Assembly (NCBI GenBank): GCA_934339135.1
Contig: CAKRHP010000009.1
Location: 62,001-126,000, forward strand
Source of the DNA: an uncultured Lachnospiraceae bacterium
Lineage (GTDB): Bacteria > Bacillota > Clostridia > Lachnospirales > Lachnospiraceae
DNA length: 64,000 nucleotides
Direction: 5' to 3'
Under the pieces are notes generated by a model. The model had not been told where the DNA came from. It ran no database searches and saw only the letters and a program-made list of their open reading frames with translations. Position 1 is the first letter of the stretch. Every line of letters begins with the position of its first letter. This document shows, piece by piece, positions 36,078 through 44,255 of this stretch. The translations under genes and the position numbers were made by a program.

Positions 36078-36126
36078 CTATTTTCCCACAAGTATAGCAT
36101 ATAATAAAGAAATTCTCCCGAAAATA

Positions 36127-36165
36127 TGTCAAAATTTGACACTATCCCCTACTTTATTGTATAGT
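36127..36165 (+). promoter_or_regulatory. putP promoter with palindromic operator
   Basis: TTGACA (36136-36141), an 18-base spacer and TATAGT (36160-36165). The perfect 15-bp palindrome TGTCAAAATTTGACA (36127-36141) covers the -35 box and is a likely repressor or activator site. Confidence 0.6.
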
Positions 36166-36177
36166 GGAAAGAGTTGT

Positions 36178-36211
36178 ATGTCCTATGGATATCATGGGAC
36201 ATTATTTTTTT
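36178..36211 (+). terminator. Promoter-proximal terminator in the putP leader
   Basis: ATGTCCTATG pairs with CATGGGACAT across GATAT and is followed by TATTTTTTT. It lies about 13 bases after the expected transcription start and 36 bases before putP, so full transcripts need read-through or antitermination. Confidence 0.65.
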
Positions 36212-36246
36212 GTCAGCAACACAAACACTAAAGGAGGAAATTCAGA

Positions 36247-37767
36247 ATGAATGATGTGTGTATAATCATCGCAATCGCCGCATATCTGATAGGAATGATC
36301 TATATCGGTATCCGGTTTAGTAACCAGAACAAAACCTCGGAGGACTTCTATCTGGGAGGCCGTAAAATGGGTCCTCTCGTTGTTGCCATGAGCGCAGAAG
36401 CCAGTGATATGTCAAGCTGGCTGTTAATGGGACTGCCCGGTGTTGCTTATCTCTCCGGTGTCTGCAGTGCCTTCTGGACCGCCGCCGGCCTTGCGATCGG
36501 TACCTGGCTGAACTGGTTCTTTGTTGCCAGACGTCTCCGCCGTTATTCCAGCAACATCAAGGCGATCACCGTCCCGGATTTCCTTGCAAAACGTTTTCAT
36601 GATAAGAGAAATATCATCACTGCCGTTGCCGCTCTGGTTATCGTGATCTTTTTCATTCCATATACGGCATCCGGCTTTGCTGCCTGCGGTAAGCTGTTCC
36701 ACAGTCTTTTTGGAGCAGATTATATGACAGCGATGGTTCTTTCTGCACTGGTCATTGTATGCTACACATTAATGGGTGGTTTCAGCGCCGTATGTACTAC
36801 AGACCTCGTTCAGAGTATTGTTATGAGTATTGCCCTCGTCACCGTTATGGTATTTGGTATCAGCAAAGCCGGTGGACTTGGTGCCGTTATGGACAATGCC
36901 CACTCTCTGCCGGGATACTTCTCCCTGACAGAGCTTTATGATGCCACCACCGGAAATGCCGTTTCCTACGGAGGAATCATTCCGATCATTTCCACTCTCG
37001 CATGGGGTATCGGATATTTTGGTATGCCTCATATCTTAGTACGTTTTATGTCTATCGAGGATGAAAAGAAACTTGTGCTTTCCCGTCGTATCGCCACCAT
37101 CTGGGTAGTCATCGCCATGACCGTCGGCGTATTTATCGGTGTGGTCGGTCTCGGTATGACAAAGTACGGTTCCATCAAAGCTCTGGACGATCCGGAAACC
37201 ATTATCATGGCTATTACCGACCTGCTGAGTAAACATGGTATTCTCCCGGCACTTCTCGCCGGTGTGATCCTTGCCGGAGTACTTGCCGCAACCATGTCTA
37301 CCTCTGACAGCCAGCTTCTGGCCGCAGCCTCCGGTATTTCCCAGAACGTAGTTAAGGATTTCCTCGGCATCAAGATTTCCGAAAAAAGAGAGATTCTCCT
37401 TGCAAGGATCACCATCATTGCCATTGCCATTGTTGGTGTACTGATGGCAAGAGATCCAAACTCCAGTGTATTTGGTATTGTATCCTTTGCCTGGGCAGGC
37501 TTTGGAGGTGCCTTCGGTGCCGTGATGCTCTTTGCCCTGTTCTGGAAACGCTGTAATCTGGCAGGTGCTCTGTCCGGTATGATTGCCGGCGGTGTCGTAG
37601 TCTTTATCTGGAAATACTGTGTACGTCCACTGGGTGGTGCCTTCGATATCTACGAGCTGCTCCCGGCATTTCTGGTATCCTGCGTGGTCATCGTGATCGT
37701 AAGCCTTCTCACGAAGGCTCCGGAGGAAGCGATCATTAAAGAATTTGATGCCGCTAATGCAAAATAA
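36247..37767 (+). CDS. putP: Sodium/proline symporter PutP
   Basis: A 506-residue sodium:solute symporter with about 13 membrane helices. PutP-type features are YLGGRKMGPLVVAMSAEASDMSSWLLMGLPG near residue 36, the arginine-rich loop FFVARRLRRYS, and ALVIVCYTLMGGFSAVCTTD with the sodium-site Ser/Thr residues. It imports proline, a Stickland electron acceptor and osmolyte. The ATG is preceded by AAAGGAGG. Its leader contains an attenuator-like hairpin. Confidence 0.92.
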   Translation: MNDVCIIIAIAAYLIGMIYIGIRFSNQNKTSEDFYLGGRKMGPLVVAMSAEASDMSSWLLMGLPGVAYLSGVCSAFWTAAGLAIGTWLNWFFVARRLRRYSSNIKAITVPDFLAKRFHDKRNIITAVAALVIVIFFIPYTASGFAACGKLFHSLFGADYMTAMVLSALVIVCYTLMGGFSAVCTTDLVQSIVMSIALVTVMVFGISKAGGLGAVMDNAHSLPGYFSLTELYDATTGNAVSYGGIIPIISTLAWGIGYFGMPHILVRFMSIEDEKKLVLSRRIATIWVVIAMTVGVFIGVVGLGMTKYGSIKALDDPETIIMAITDLLSKHGILPALLAGVILAGVLAATMSTSDSQLLAAASGISQNVVKDFLGIKISEKREILLARITIIAIAIVGVLMARDPNSSVFGIVSFAWAGFGGAFGAVMLFALFWKRCNLAGALSGMIAGGVVVFIWKYCVRPLGGAFDIYELLPAFLVSCVVIVIVSLLTKAPEEAIIKEFDAANAK

Positions 37768-37840
37768 ACCGTATAGTAACACCACAGTGAAACATCGGAA
37801 ATAATTTCACAGCAACAGATCTGACAAATAAAAAGGAAAA

Positions 37841-37935
37841 AATTTCCTATAAACTAAAAGAGCCATGAATTTCATAGAAATCGAAACATAATTGCTATGA
37901 ATATTCATGGCTCTTCTTTTAGTGTATAGGAAAAT
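37841..37935. repeat. Long imperfect palindrome, MITE-like
   Basis: A 95-bp unit whose two halves pair almost along their whole length. The outer arms are TTTCCTATAAACTAAAAG and TTTCCTATACACTAAAAG (read on opposite strands), the next block AGCCATGAAT is on both, and the inner arms are TTCATAG/CTATGAA around a small loop. Only one mismatch and two short gaps interrupt the arms. It lies between convergent putP and clpB. It could act as a terminator, but its length and regular terminal repeats also fit a miniature mobile element. Confidence 0.5.
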
Positions 37936-37957
37936 GCTCGTAGCGTAGAGTGAGCAA

Positions 37958-37985
37958 GGGCAAAACGCTGGTTTTGCCCTTTTTT
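37958..37985 (+). terminator. Intrinsic terminator after putP
   Basis: GGGCAAAAC pairs with GTTTTGCCC across GCTG and is followed by TTTTTT. Confidence 0.8.
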
Positions 37986-38043
37986 ATTCTTGCAGGACAG
38001 TTCCTGATATTTTAACAGGCCTCCCCGCTCTTTTTATAAAACT

Positions 38044-40620
38044 TTATCTGGTGACAAGCACTCCATCCTGACTGTCGATCACAATGGTATCCCCAGCGTG
38101 AACCGTATCCTCCAGGATCCGCCTTGCCAGCAGAGTTTCCACATGCTTTTGCAGATAACGCTTCAATGGACGCGCACCAAACGCCGGCTCATACGCCTGT
38201 TCCACGATCAGATCCATCGCTGCCGGAGTCAGCTCCACAGTAAGCTCCTTCTCACGGAGTCTGCCATTTAACTCCTCCATCAGAATATCAATAATACCGT
38301 GGATGTTATCCTTGGTCAACGGCTTAAAGAGAATGATCTCGTCCAGACGGTTCAAAAACTCCGGACGGAAGGAAGCTCTCAGATCTGCCATCGTCTGGTT
38401 TCTTGCCTCCTCACTGATGGTTCCGTCTTCCTCAATGCCCTCCAGCAGATAAGTGGAACCAATATTAGAAGTCAGGATCAGGATCGTGTTTTTGAAATCA
38501 ACGGTTCTGCCCTGGGAATCCGTGATACGTCCATCATCCAGCACCTGCAGCAGCACATTGAACACATCCGGATGTGCCTTCTCAATCTCATCGAAAAGTA
38601 CCACAGAATATGGTTTTCTGCGGACTGCCTCGGTCAACTGGCCGCCCTCCTCATAACCGACATATCCCGGAGGCGCTCCGATCAGACGGGCCACAGAATA
38701 CTTCTCCATATACTCACTCATATCAATACGAACCATTGCATTTTCATCATCAAACAATGCCTGCGCCAGTGTCTTGGCCAGCTCTGTCTTACCGACTCCT
38801 GTAGGACCTAAGAACAGGAAGGAACCGATCGGCTTCGTCGGATCCTTGATCCCTGCCTTGGAACGAAGGATTGCCTCGGATACCAGCTCCACACCCTCAT
38901 CCTGTCCAACGACTCTCTTGTGAAGCTCATCGGCGAGATGAAGTGTCTTCTCACGCTCGCCCTCGGTCAGCTTTGCGATCGGAATGCCGGTCCAGCGGGA
39001 AATGATCTTGGCAATTTCTTCCTCGGTCACAGCCTCCTGCACCATGGAATCTCCGCGCTGTTTCGCCTTCTCTTCTGCCTCCTCAAGCTGTCTTTCCAGC
39101 TCCGGCAATCTGCCATACTGGATCTCCGCCGCCTTGGTATAATCGCCCCTTGCCTGCGCCTGCTCCATCTCATTGCGGAGAGAATCTCTCTCCTCCTTGA
39201 TCTTGCTGACCTTATCCACCTCGGCCTTTTCGCTTTCCCACTGTGCCTTCTGGTGTTCAAACTTCTCCTGAAGCTCTGCCAGCTCCTTCTGCAGTGCCTC
39301 CAGACGTTCCTGTGAAAGATGATCCGTCTCTTTCTTTAATGCCTGTTCCTCAATACGAAGCTGCATGATCTGACGGTTCAGCTCATCCAACTCCGCCGGC
39401 ATACTGTCAAGCTCTGTCTTGATCATGGCACATGCCTCATCCACCAGATCGATCGCCTTGTCCGGCAGGAAACGGTCGGAAATATAACGGTTTGAAAGCG
39501 TCGCTGCCGCTACCAGAGAGCTGTCTGTGATCTTCACGCCATGGAATACCTCATAACGCTCCTTGATACCACGGAGAATGGAAATCGTATCCTCCACTGT
39601 TGGCTCTGACACCATGACCGGCTGGAAACGACGTTCCAGTGCCGCATCCTTCTCAATATACTGGCGGTACTCATCCAGTGTGGTCGCACCGATACAGTGA
39701 AGCTCACCTCTGGCAAGCATTGGCTTTAACATATTGCCGGCATCCATAGAACCCTCTGTTTTACCGGCTCCTACAATGGTATGCAACTCATCAATAAAGA
39801 GAATGATCTGTCCTTCACTCTTCTTGACCTCCTCCAGTAATGCTTTCAGACGTTCCTCAAACTCTCCACGGTACTTCGCTCCGGCAACCAGAGATCCCAT
39901 ATCCAGTGCGAAAATCTTTTTATCCTTTAAGCCCTCCGGCACATCTCCCTTCACAATACGCTGTGCCAGTCCTTCTACAGCGGCCGTCTTACCAACGCCG
40001 GGCTCACCGATCAGCACCGGATTATTCTTGGACTTTCTGGAAAGGATTCGGATAATATGACGAATCTCATTATCTCTGCCGATCACCGGATCGATCTTGC
40101 CCTCTCTGGCTCTCTCCACCAGATCATAGCCATATTTTTCCAGAGCATCATAGGTAGCCTCCGGATTATCACTGGTCACACGCTGGTTGCCCCGCACCTG
40201 GGACAATGCCTGTAAAAAACGCTCTCTGGTGATCTGGCTCTGTTTCATCAATGCTTTGATCTCACGGCTTGGATGCTCCAGAATACTTAAGAACAGATGT
40301 TCCACGGATACATATTCATCTCCCATCCGCTTTGCCTCGTCCTCAGCATAGATCAACGCCTCGTTCAGATAGCGGTCAATCCGCATATCTCCGCCGCTGA
40401 CCTTTGGACGTTTTGCCAGCACGCCATCTACCTGTGCCTGGAATACATCCACATCTATCCCCATCTTTTCAATGAGCTTCGGGATCAGGCTTCCCTCTAC
40501 CCGCAGCATTGCCGCCAACAGATGATCCTCACCCATCTCCTGATGACCGTAATCCATGGCAACCTTCTCACATTCCTGTACTACTTCCTGTGACTTCGTC
40601 GTAAATTTACTGATGTTCAT
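38044..40620 (-). CDS. clpB: ATP-dependent disaggregase ClpB
   Basis: An 858-residue Hsp100 chaperone. In order it has the N-domain, the first AAA module (Walker [14 protein letters not shown], Walker [15 protein letters not shown]), the long coiled-coil middle domain (residues about 400-525) that separates ClpB from ClpC, and the second AAA module (Walker [13 protein letters not shown], Walker [11 protein letters not shown]). The ClpP-binding loop of ClpA/ClpX is not evident. It rescues aggregated proteins with DnaK. The ATG at 40620 follows AAGGTGATTTC; the GTG at 40629 is part of this site. A CIRCE-like element overlaps its promoter. Confidence 0.95.
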   Translation of the reverse strand: MNISKFTTKSQEVVQECEKVAMDYGHQEMGEDHLLAAMLRVEGSLIPKLIEKMGIDVDVFQAQVDGVLAKRPKVSGGDMRIDRYLNEALIYAEDEAKRMGDEYVSVEHLFLSILEHPSREIKALMKQSQITRERFLQALSQVRGNQRVTSDNPEATYDALEKYGYDLVERAREGKIDPVIGRDNEIRHIIRILSRKSKNNPVLIGEPGVGKTAAVEGLAQRIVKGDVPEGLKDKKIFALDMGSLVAGAKYRGEFEERLKALLEEVKKSEGQIILFIDELHTIVGAGKTEGSMDAGNMLKPMLARGELHCIGATTLDEYRQYIEKDAALERRFQPVMVSEPTVEDTISILRGIKERYEVFHGVKITDSSLVAAATLSNRYISDRFLPDKAIDLVDEACAMIKTELDSMPAELDELNRQIMQLRIEEQALKKETDHLSQERLEALQKELAELQEKFEHQKAQWESEKAEVDKVSKIKEERDSLRNEMEQAQARGDYTKAAEIQYGRLPELERQLEEAEEKAKQRGDSMVQEAVTEEEIAKIISRWTGIPIAKLTEGEREKTLHLADELHKRVVGQDEGVELVSEAILRSKAGIKDPTKPIGSFLFLGPTGVGKTELAKTLAQALFDDENAMVRIDMSEYMEKYSVARLIGAPPGYVGYEEGGQLTEAVRRKPYSVVLFDEIEKAHPDVFNVLLQVLDDGRITDSQGRTVDFKNTILILTSNIGSTYLLEGIEEDGTISEEARNQTMADLRASFRPEFLNRLDEIILFKPLTKDNIHGIIDILMEELNGRLREKELTVELTPAAMDLIVEQAYEPAFGARPLKRYLQKHVETLLARRILEDTVHAGDTIVIDSQDGVLVTR

Positions 40621-40644
40621 TGAAATCACCTTGCCTTTCTCAAA

Positions 40645-40737
40645 AACCTGCGGATCTCGCCGCAGGTTCTACTCTTTCTCTATTTACACTCATCTCTCTG
40701 AAAGGTCCCTTTGATTAGGATATACAGGTACCTTTCA
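40645..40737 (-). promoter_or_regulatory. Hairpins in the clpB leader
   Basis: Two inverted repeats lie in the 150-base untranslated leader: ACCTTTCA/TGAAAGGT (40699-40737) and AACCTGCGG/CCGCAGGTT (40645-40668), the latter followed by TTTTTGAG on the minus strand, only 24 bases before the start codon. It may attenuate clpB or affect mRNA stability. Confidence 0.45.
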
Positions 40738-40774
40738 ATATATCCCCGATGTAGTTCTCTCTCAGATTGACTAC

Positions 40775-40817
40775 AATATAGCACCTTTTGTTAGCCACGT
40801 CAAGAGTCGAGTGCTAA
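40775..40817 (-). promoter_or_regulatory. clpB promoter with degenerate CIRCE element
   Basis: Minus-strand TTGACG (40803-40798), a 17-base spacer and TATATT (40780-40775). One perfect CIRCE half-site GAGTGCTAA (40809-40817) is spaced nine bases from a degenerate partner TTAGCCACG (40791-40799). HrcA normally binds TTAGCACTC-N9-GAGTGCTAA, so heat-shock control by HrcA is likely but may be weakened. Confidence 0.6.
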
Positions 40818-40833
40818 AATTTATATAAAAAAT

Positions 40834-40862
40834 TGTGAAGCCTTAATTTTACAGGCTTCACA
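40834..40862 (-). terminator. Terminator after the antitoxin/toxin-remnant unit
   Basis: TGTGAAGCCT pairs with AGGCTTCACA and is followed on the minus strand by ATTTTTTAT. It ends transcription from the antitoxin promoter before the clpB promoter. Confidence 0.7.
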
Positions 40863-40907
40863 GATAAGAACCACAATGGTATGACTCTTTTTTAATGATG
40901 AACTTTT

Positions 40908-40970
40908 CTACAAACCACGAATAATATTCAAATAATCCTGACGTTGATCTATGACAGCATATACAATCAC
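40908..40970 (-). pseudogene. C-terminal stump of a RelE/ParE-type toxin
   Basis: Directly after the antitoxin stop, overlapping it as GTG-A, an open stretch of 20 codons reads VIVYAVIDQRQDYLNIIRGL. This has the look of the last strand and tail of a RelE/ParE toxin (VYAVIDQRQDYL is a typical ending). The first 70 or so residues are missing. So an internal deletion probably removed most of the toxin and left the antitoxin intact. Confidence 0.55.
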
Positions 40971-41239
40971 TTGCTTATTTTCCTCAAATCATCAAATGTT
41001 TCCGTTATCGGAGCAGCTCTGCCATTTTTAACATCATCTTCTGCTTCGGCTAATACTTCTAGTAATTCGATTCTTGCTTTCATATTTTTATATTCTTCAT
41101 AGGAAAGCGCAACCGTATCGCCTCTGCCATTTACTGTAATAATCACTGCTTCTTTGTTTTCCTTACACAGTTTTGATATTTCGGAATAATGATTTCGCAA
41201 ATCAGCCGATGGTCTTATTGTTTCCTGTAATGTCAACAT
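40967..41239 (-). CDS. Phd/YefM-family antitoxin (orphan)
   Basis: A 90-residue protein with the Phd/YefM DNA-binding fold: IRPSADLRNHYSEISKLCKENKEAVIITVNGRGDTVALSYEEYKNM, followed by an acidic C-terminal arm that would wrap a toxin. The ATG at 41239 has GGAGGTGATTG upstream. Its promoter carries a palindromic operator, as is usual for autoregulation. The partner toxin gene is reduced to a stump, so it may persist as an anti-addiction gene or simply be decaying. Confidence 0.8.
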   Translation of the reverse strand: MLTLQETIRPSADLRNHYSEISKLCKENKEAVIITVNGRGDTVALSYEEYKNMKARIELLEVLAEAEDDVKNGRAAPITETFDDLRKISK

Positions 41240-41252
41240 ATCAATCACCTCC

Positions 41253-41298
41253 GCATATAGTATATGCAAAATATATCATCTTTTGTATATATGTTCAA
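41253..41298 (-). promoter_or_regulatory. Antitoxin promoter with palindromic operator
   Basis: Minus-strand TTGAAC (41298-41293), a 17-base spacer and TATATT (41275-41270). Just downstream lies the perfect 15-bp palindrome GCATATAGTATATGC (41253-41267), a likely antitoxin binding site. Confidence 0.65.
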
Positions 41299-41329
41299 TA
41301 TTGCATCACAAACTCGCAACGTCATTATT

Positions 41330-41740
41330 CTACTTCTGTCGAATCTCTTTTGCTGCCGCCACCCTGTTGCGCAGACTGGCATCGGTCTCCGGCACACCTC
41401 TCGTCTTCAAGCCGCAGTCCGGGTTGACCCAGAGCTTCTCCGGACTGATCTTGGTCAGCATCAGCTCCAGCGCACGCACCATCTCCTCCACAGACGGCAC
41501 TCGTGGAGAGTGAATATCATAAACCCCCGTTCCAACTTCGGTCTCGAAATGATTTTCCCGCAATGCATCTAAAATCTGCAGATCAGAACGGGATGCCTCG
41601 AAGGTGATCACATCCGCATCCATGGCCGGGATAATATCCGTAAACTCACTGTAGCACATATGGGTATGAATCTGTGTCTCCGGCTTGACACCACTGTGAG
41701 TCAGGCGAAATGCCAGAATCGCAAAATCAAGATACATAGA
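41330..41740 (-). pseudogene. 3' fragment of a second metE
   Basis: About 136 codons matching the C-terminal end of the complete MetE encoded at 44256-46523. Homology runs from the YLDFAI segment to the stop. It retains the zinc ligands (His and Cys in HTHMCYSEF, Glu in ITFEASRSD, Cys in NPDCGLKTR) but lacks three residues near DMDAD and the whole N-terminal 80 percent. Nucleotide identity looks below 90 percent, so it is not a fresh duplication. The 5' side of the open frame is unrelated. It is a remnant of a second, diverged metE. Confidence 0.8.
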
Positions 41741-41827
41741 ACATAGAAAATCTACAGCTTCTTTTACGGGCATATTTTCTCTATTACCTTCTATATGTTT
41801 TTATAAATCTTTTCATATGTTTTATCA

Positions 41828-42445
41828 TTATTCGCTATCACCTAATTCATACAGTTTATTCTTAAATATCTCACTGCCCTTATATAAAATAAGATTACCC
41901 ATTCCTACTTTTTCCTCTGATTCCTGATTGCTGTAATATCCATCAAGATATAAACAATACGAATAGCCTTTATCTGTTTTTATATTTTCCAGCCATTCTT
42001 CACTGTCAACCCACTCATATCCTTTTTCTACAGTATGTACATATCCCGTTGTCCACCCGCTGGCTTCTCCGATACTGATCACATTTCCTTCTATTTTTTT
42101 AATTAAATTTTTAATTTCTTTGTCCAGATCATATTTCTTTGCTGTGCATGGAGCAAACACTTTTTTTATGCTTTCAATGTCCTTTTCTTTTAACGCTTCG
42201 TACACTTGATTTGCCTGTTCCGTTAATTCATTGTCGGCACGACTGAAATTCACATCGATATAATCGTCGTCTTCCTCATCACTTGTCCATGCATTCACGA
42301 GACCTTCCACCAAGCCTTCGCCCAGACCTGCCAGAAGTTCAATCCCTTCCTTTATATGTGAGCTTTTTATATGGGATCTGCCGCACCCGCACAACAGACC
42401 CGCCACAAGCAGAAGACATAGAAATCTTTTAGCATATTTTATCAT
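41828..42445 (-). CDS. Lipoprotein, DUF5104-like
   Basis: A 205-residue lipoprotein: signal peptide YAKRFLCLLLVAGLLCGC with lipobox LLCGC (Cys about residue 21). The body has an acidic linker and the segment ELTEQANQVYEALKEKDIESIKKVFAP, typical of DUF5104 lipoproteins. Function unknown. Its ATG overlaps the stop of the DUF4474-like gene (ATGA at 42445), so the two were built as an operon. The gene itself is intact, even though its partner is frameshifted. Confidence 0.72.
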   Translation of the reverse strand: MIKYAKRFLCLLLVAGLLCGCGRSHIKSSHIKEGIELLAGLGEGLVEGLVNAWTSDEEDDDYIDVNFSRADNELTEQANQVYEALKEKDIESIKKVFAPCTAKKYDLDKEIKNLIKKIEGNVISIGEASGWTTGYVHTVEKGYEWVDSEEWLENIKTDKGYSYCLYLDGYYSNQESEEKVGMGNLILYKGSEIFKNKLYELGDSE

Positions 42446-42976
42446 TATTCATTACCTCCCCACATAATCCAGATGGTATTACTATTTTCACTTAATATGG
42501 TATCTTGAAAGATTTTTTTGTCCTTAGATTTATCCTTAATTTTATCCTTGATTGTTTGTGCCATACCGGTTTTATCACCAAAATCAACCTTTCCAAGCGT
42601 GACCAGTTTTTTCGGATCCGGCTTCGGATGTCTCCAGTCAAACGCAGTGATCCACCACTGCTTGTTATGAACCGGATTCCAATAATCACCCTTCCACATC
42701 CATAAAACATACTCTTTATTATTATACGAGTAAGGAATATCCTCCACCGACATATTCGACCCCACCCGAAACACCTTGTCAAATAATTTGTTATACCCGT
42801 ATGTTTTCTGCCAGGTAACCGGCAGGGAATGATACGCACTCTCTTTATCATCATATACAAAATTTAAGATATATGCACCTGCCGCTGCAGCTATCTGCCG
42901 CCACATACGATAACGGAAGAGAAGCGACAACCATAACCGGTGCCATCAACATACATAATAATCGCTTCTTTTTCAT
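42445..42976 (-). pseudogene. Secreted DUF4474-like protein, frameshifted at the signal peptide
   Basis: An ATG at 42976 with TGGAGGTTTGAAGGT upstream opens a good Sec signal peptide (MKKKRLLCMLMAPVMVVASL then PLSYVAAD), but this frame stops after 41 codons. The mature part continues in another frame from AAAAGAYILNFVYDD through KEYVLWMWKGDYWN, a DUF4474-type core. Dropping one base near 42892 joins them across the expected cleavage site. Without that the mature domain could only start at unsupported Met codons such as 42930. A one-base insertion (or a sequencing error) is the simplest reading. Confidence 0.7.
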
Positions 42977-43034
42977 ACCTTCAAACCTCCATTTCAATTT
43001 TTCTCCTCGAGAATCATACAACAAAAATACTATT

Positions 43035-43073
43035 GACTATATATAGTCTATCCTGCGATACACGTCATGTCAA
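43035..43073 (-). promoter_or_regulatory. Promoter of the DUF4474/DUF5104 pair with palindrome
   Basis: Minus-strand TTGACA (43073-43068), a 17-base spacer and TAGACT (43050-43045). The perfect palindrome GACTATATATAGTC (43035-43048) covers the -10 box and the start site. The remaining gap up to 43317 holds no convincing gene. Confidence 0.55.
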
Positions 43074-43317
43074 GTTAAAATTACGTTATTCGTTTTGAAG
43101 CATGAAAGTATTGTAAATGAATCGAGTAGAAGGCTAACTGTTATTCGTAAATTTATCTGCTCCAGATGGCTTACTGTAAGAGCCAACAAACCTAAAACAA
43201 AAGAGCAGACAGATAACCACACTATTTTTAAACCATAGCAATTTTGCATCAGACGGATGGAATTTACTTTTTCATTTGACCTACAAATTCGCAACGCTCC
43301 GGCAAAAGGTTCAAAAC

Positions 43318-44175
43318 TTAAATAATATTCCGGATTCCATCACAGATCCTGCGCGCCACCAATGGATTATTCATGGTATACAGATGGATCCCGTCAATGT
43401 CACTGACCAGCAGATCAATGATCTGACTCAGTGCATAGGACATTCCGGCATCAAACAGTGCCTCTTTATTATCCTCATATTTGTGAATGATCCTCTGAAA
43501 ACGCTCCGGAAAGGAAGCTCCGCACATGGTTACCATCCGTTTGATCTGACGTGCATTGATAACCGGCATAATGCCCGGAATGATCGGCACCTGGATCCCG
43601 GCGATTCGGCAGTTCTCCACAAACTTGAAAAACTGTTCGTTGTCAAAGAATAACTGGGACAATAAAACCTCTGCTCCGGCATCCACCTTTTCCCGGAGAT
43701 GTCTCATTTCACGGATCTTATTTTCCGACTCCGGATGACATTCCGGATAACAGGCTCCCAGAAAACAAAAATCCTCCTTTGGTTTCAGATAACGGATCAG
43801 ATCGGAAGCATGTTTAAAATCCTCTTTTTCCGGAATATCCGGATTACGGTCCCCCCGGAGTGCCAGCACATTCTGGATGCCTTCCTCCGTGAGAACCCGT
43901 GCAAATTCATCGATTTCTTTTTTGTCATAATGAAGGCAGGTCAAATGGACGACAGGCTCCACATGATACTGATTCTTGATCTTTTTGGCCAGTTCAATGG
44001 TACGGTTACAGTTCGAGCTGCCTCCCGCTCCAAAGGTCACACTGATAAAATCCGGATCACATTCACATAAAACCGCCAATGTCTCGTCTATATTCTCCAG
44101 ATCCTCCGTCTTTTTCGGTGGAAATATTTCAAAGGATAAACTCTTTTTTTCGGAATAAATATCTGATATTTTCAT
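43318..44175 (-). CDS. metF: 5,10-methylenetetrahydrofolate reductase
   Basis: A 285-residue TIM-barrel flavoenzyme giving 5-methyl-tetrahydrofolate, the methyl donor used by MetE. Motifs are LSFEIFPPKKTEDLEN (catalytic Glu), DFISVTFGAGGSSNCNRT, HLTCLHYDKKEID, VLALRGDRN and SQLFFDNEQFFKFV. It lies 80 bp downstream of metE on the same strand, so both steps of methionine formation are co-encoded. Length fits the bacterial MetF. Confidence 0.93.
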   Translation of the reverse strand: MKISDIYSEKKSLSFEIFPPKKTEDLENIDETLAVLCECDPDFISVTFGAGGSSNCNRTIELAKKIKNQYHVEPVVHLTCLHYDKKEIDEFARVLTEEGIQNVLALRGDRNPDIPEKEDFKHASDLIRYLKPKEDFCFLGACYPECHPESENKIREMRHLREKVDAGAEVLLSQLFFDNEQFFKFVENCRIAGIQVPIIPGIMPVINARQIKRMVTMCGASFPERFQRIIHKYEDNKEALFDAGMSYALSQIIDLLVSDIDGIHLYTMNNPLVARRICDGIRNII

Positions 44176-44255
44176 TTCTTTGTCCTGCTTTCTTTTGTTT
44201 CTTTCCCTCTCTCATACGGAAAGGAATGGTTTCATTTGCTGATTTTTCCATCATT

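Noticed and set aside
43070..43294. Minus-strand 74-codon frame upstream of the DUF4474-like gene
   Set aside because: No ribosome site, and its 3' end runs into the TTGACA box of the downstream promoter; at best a relic.
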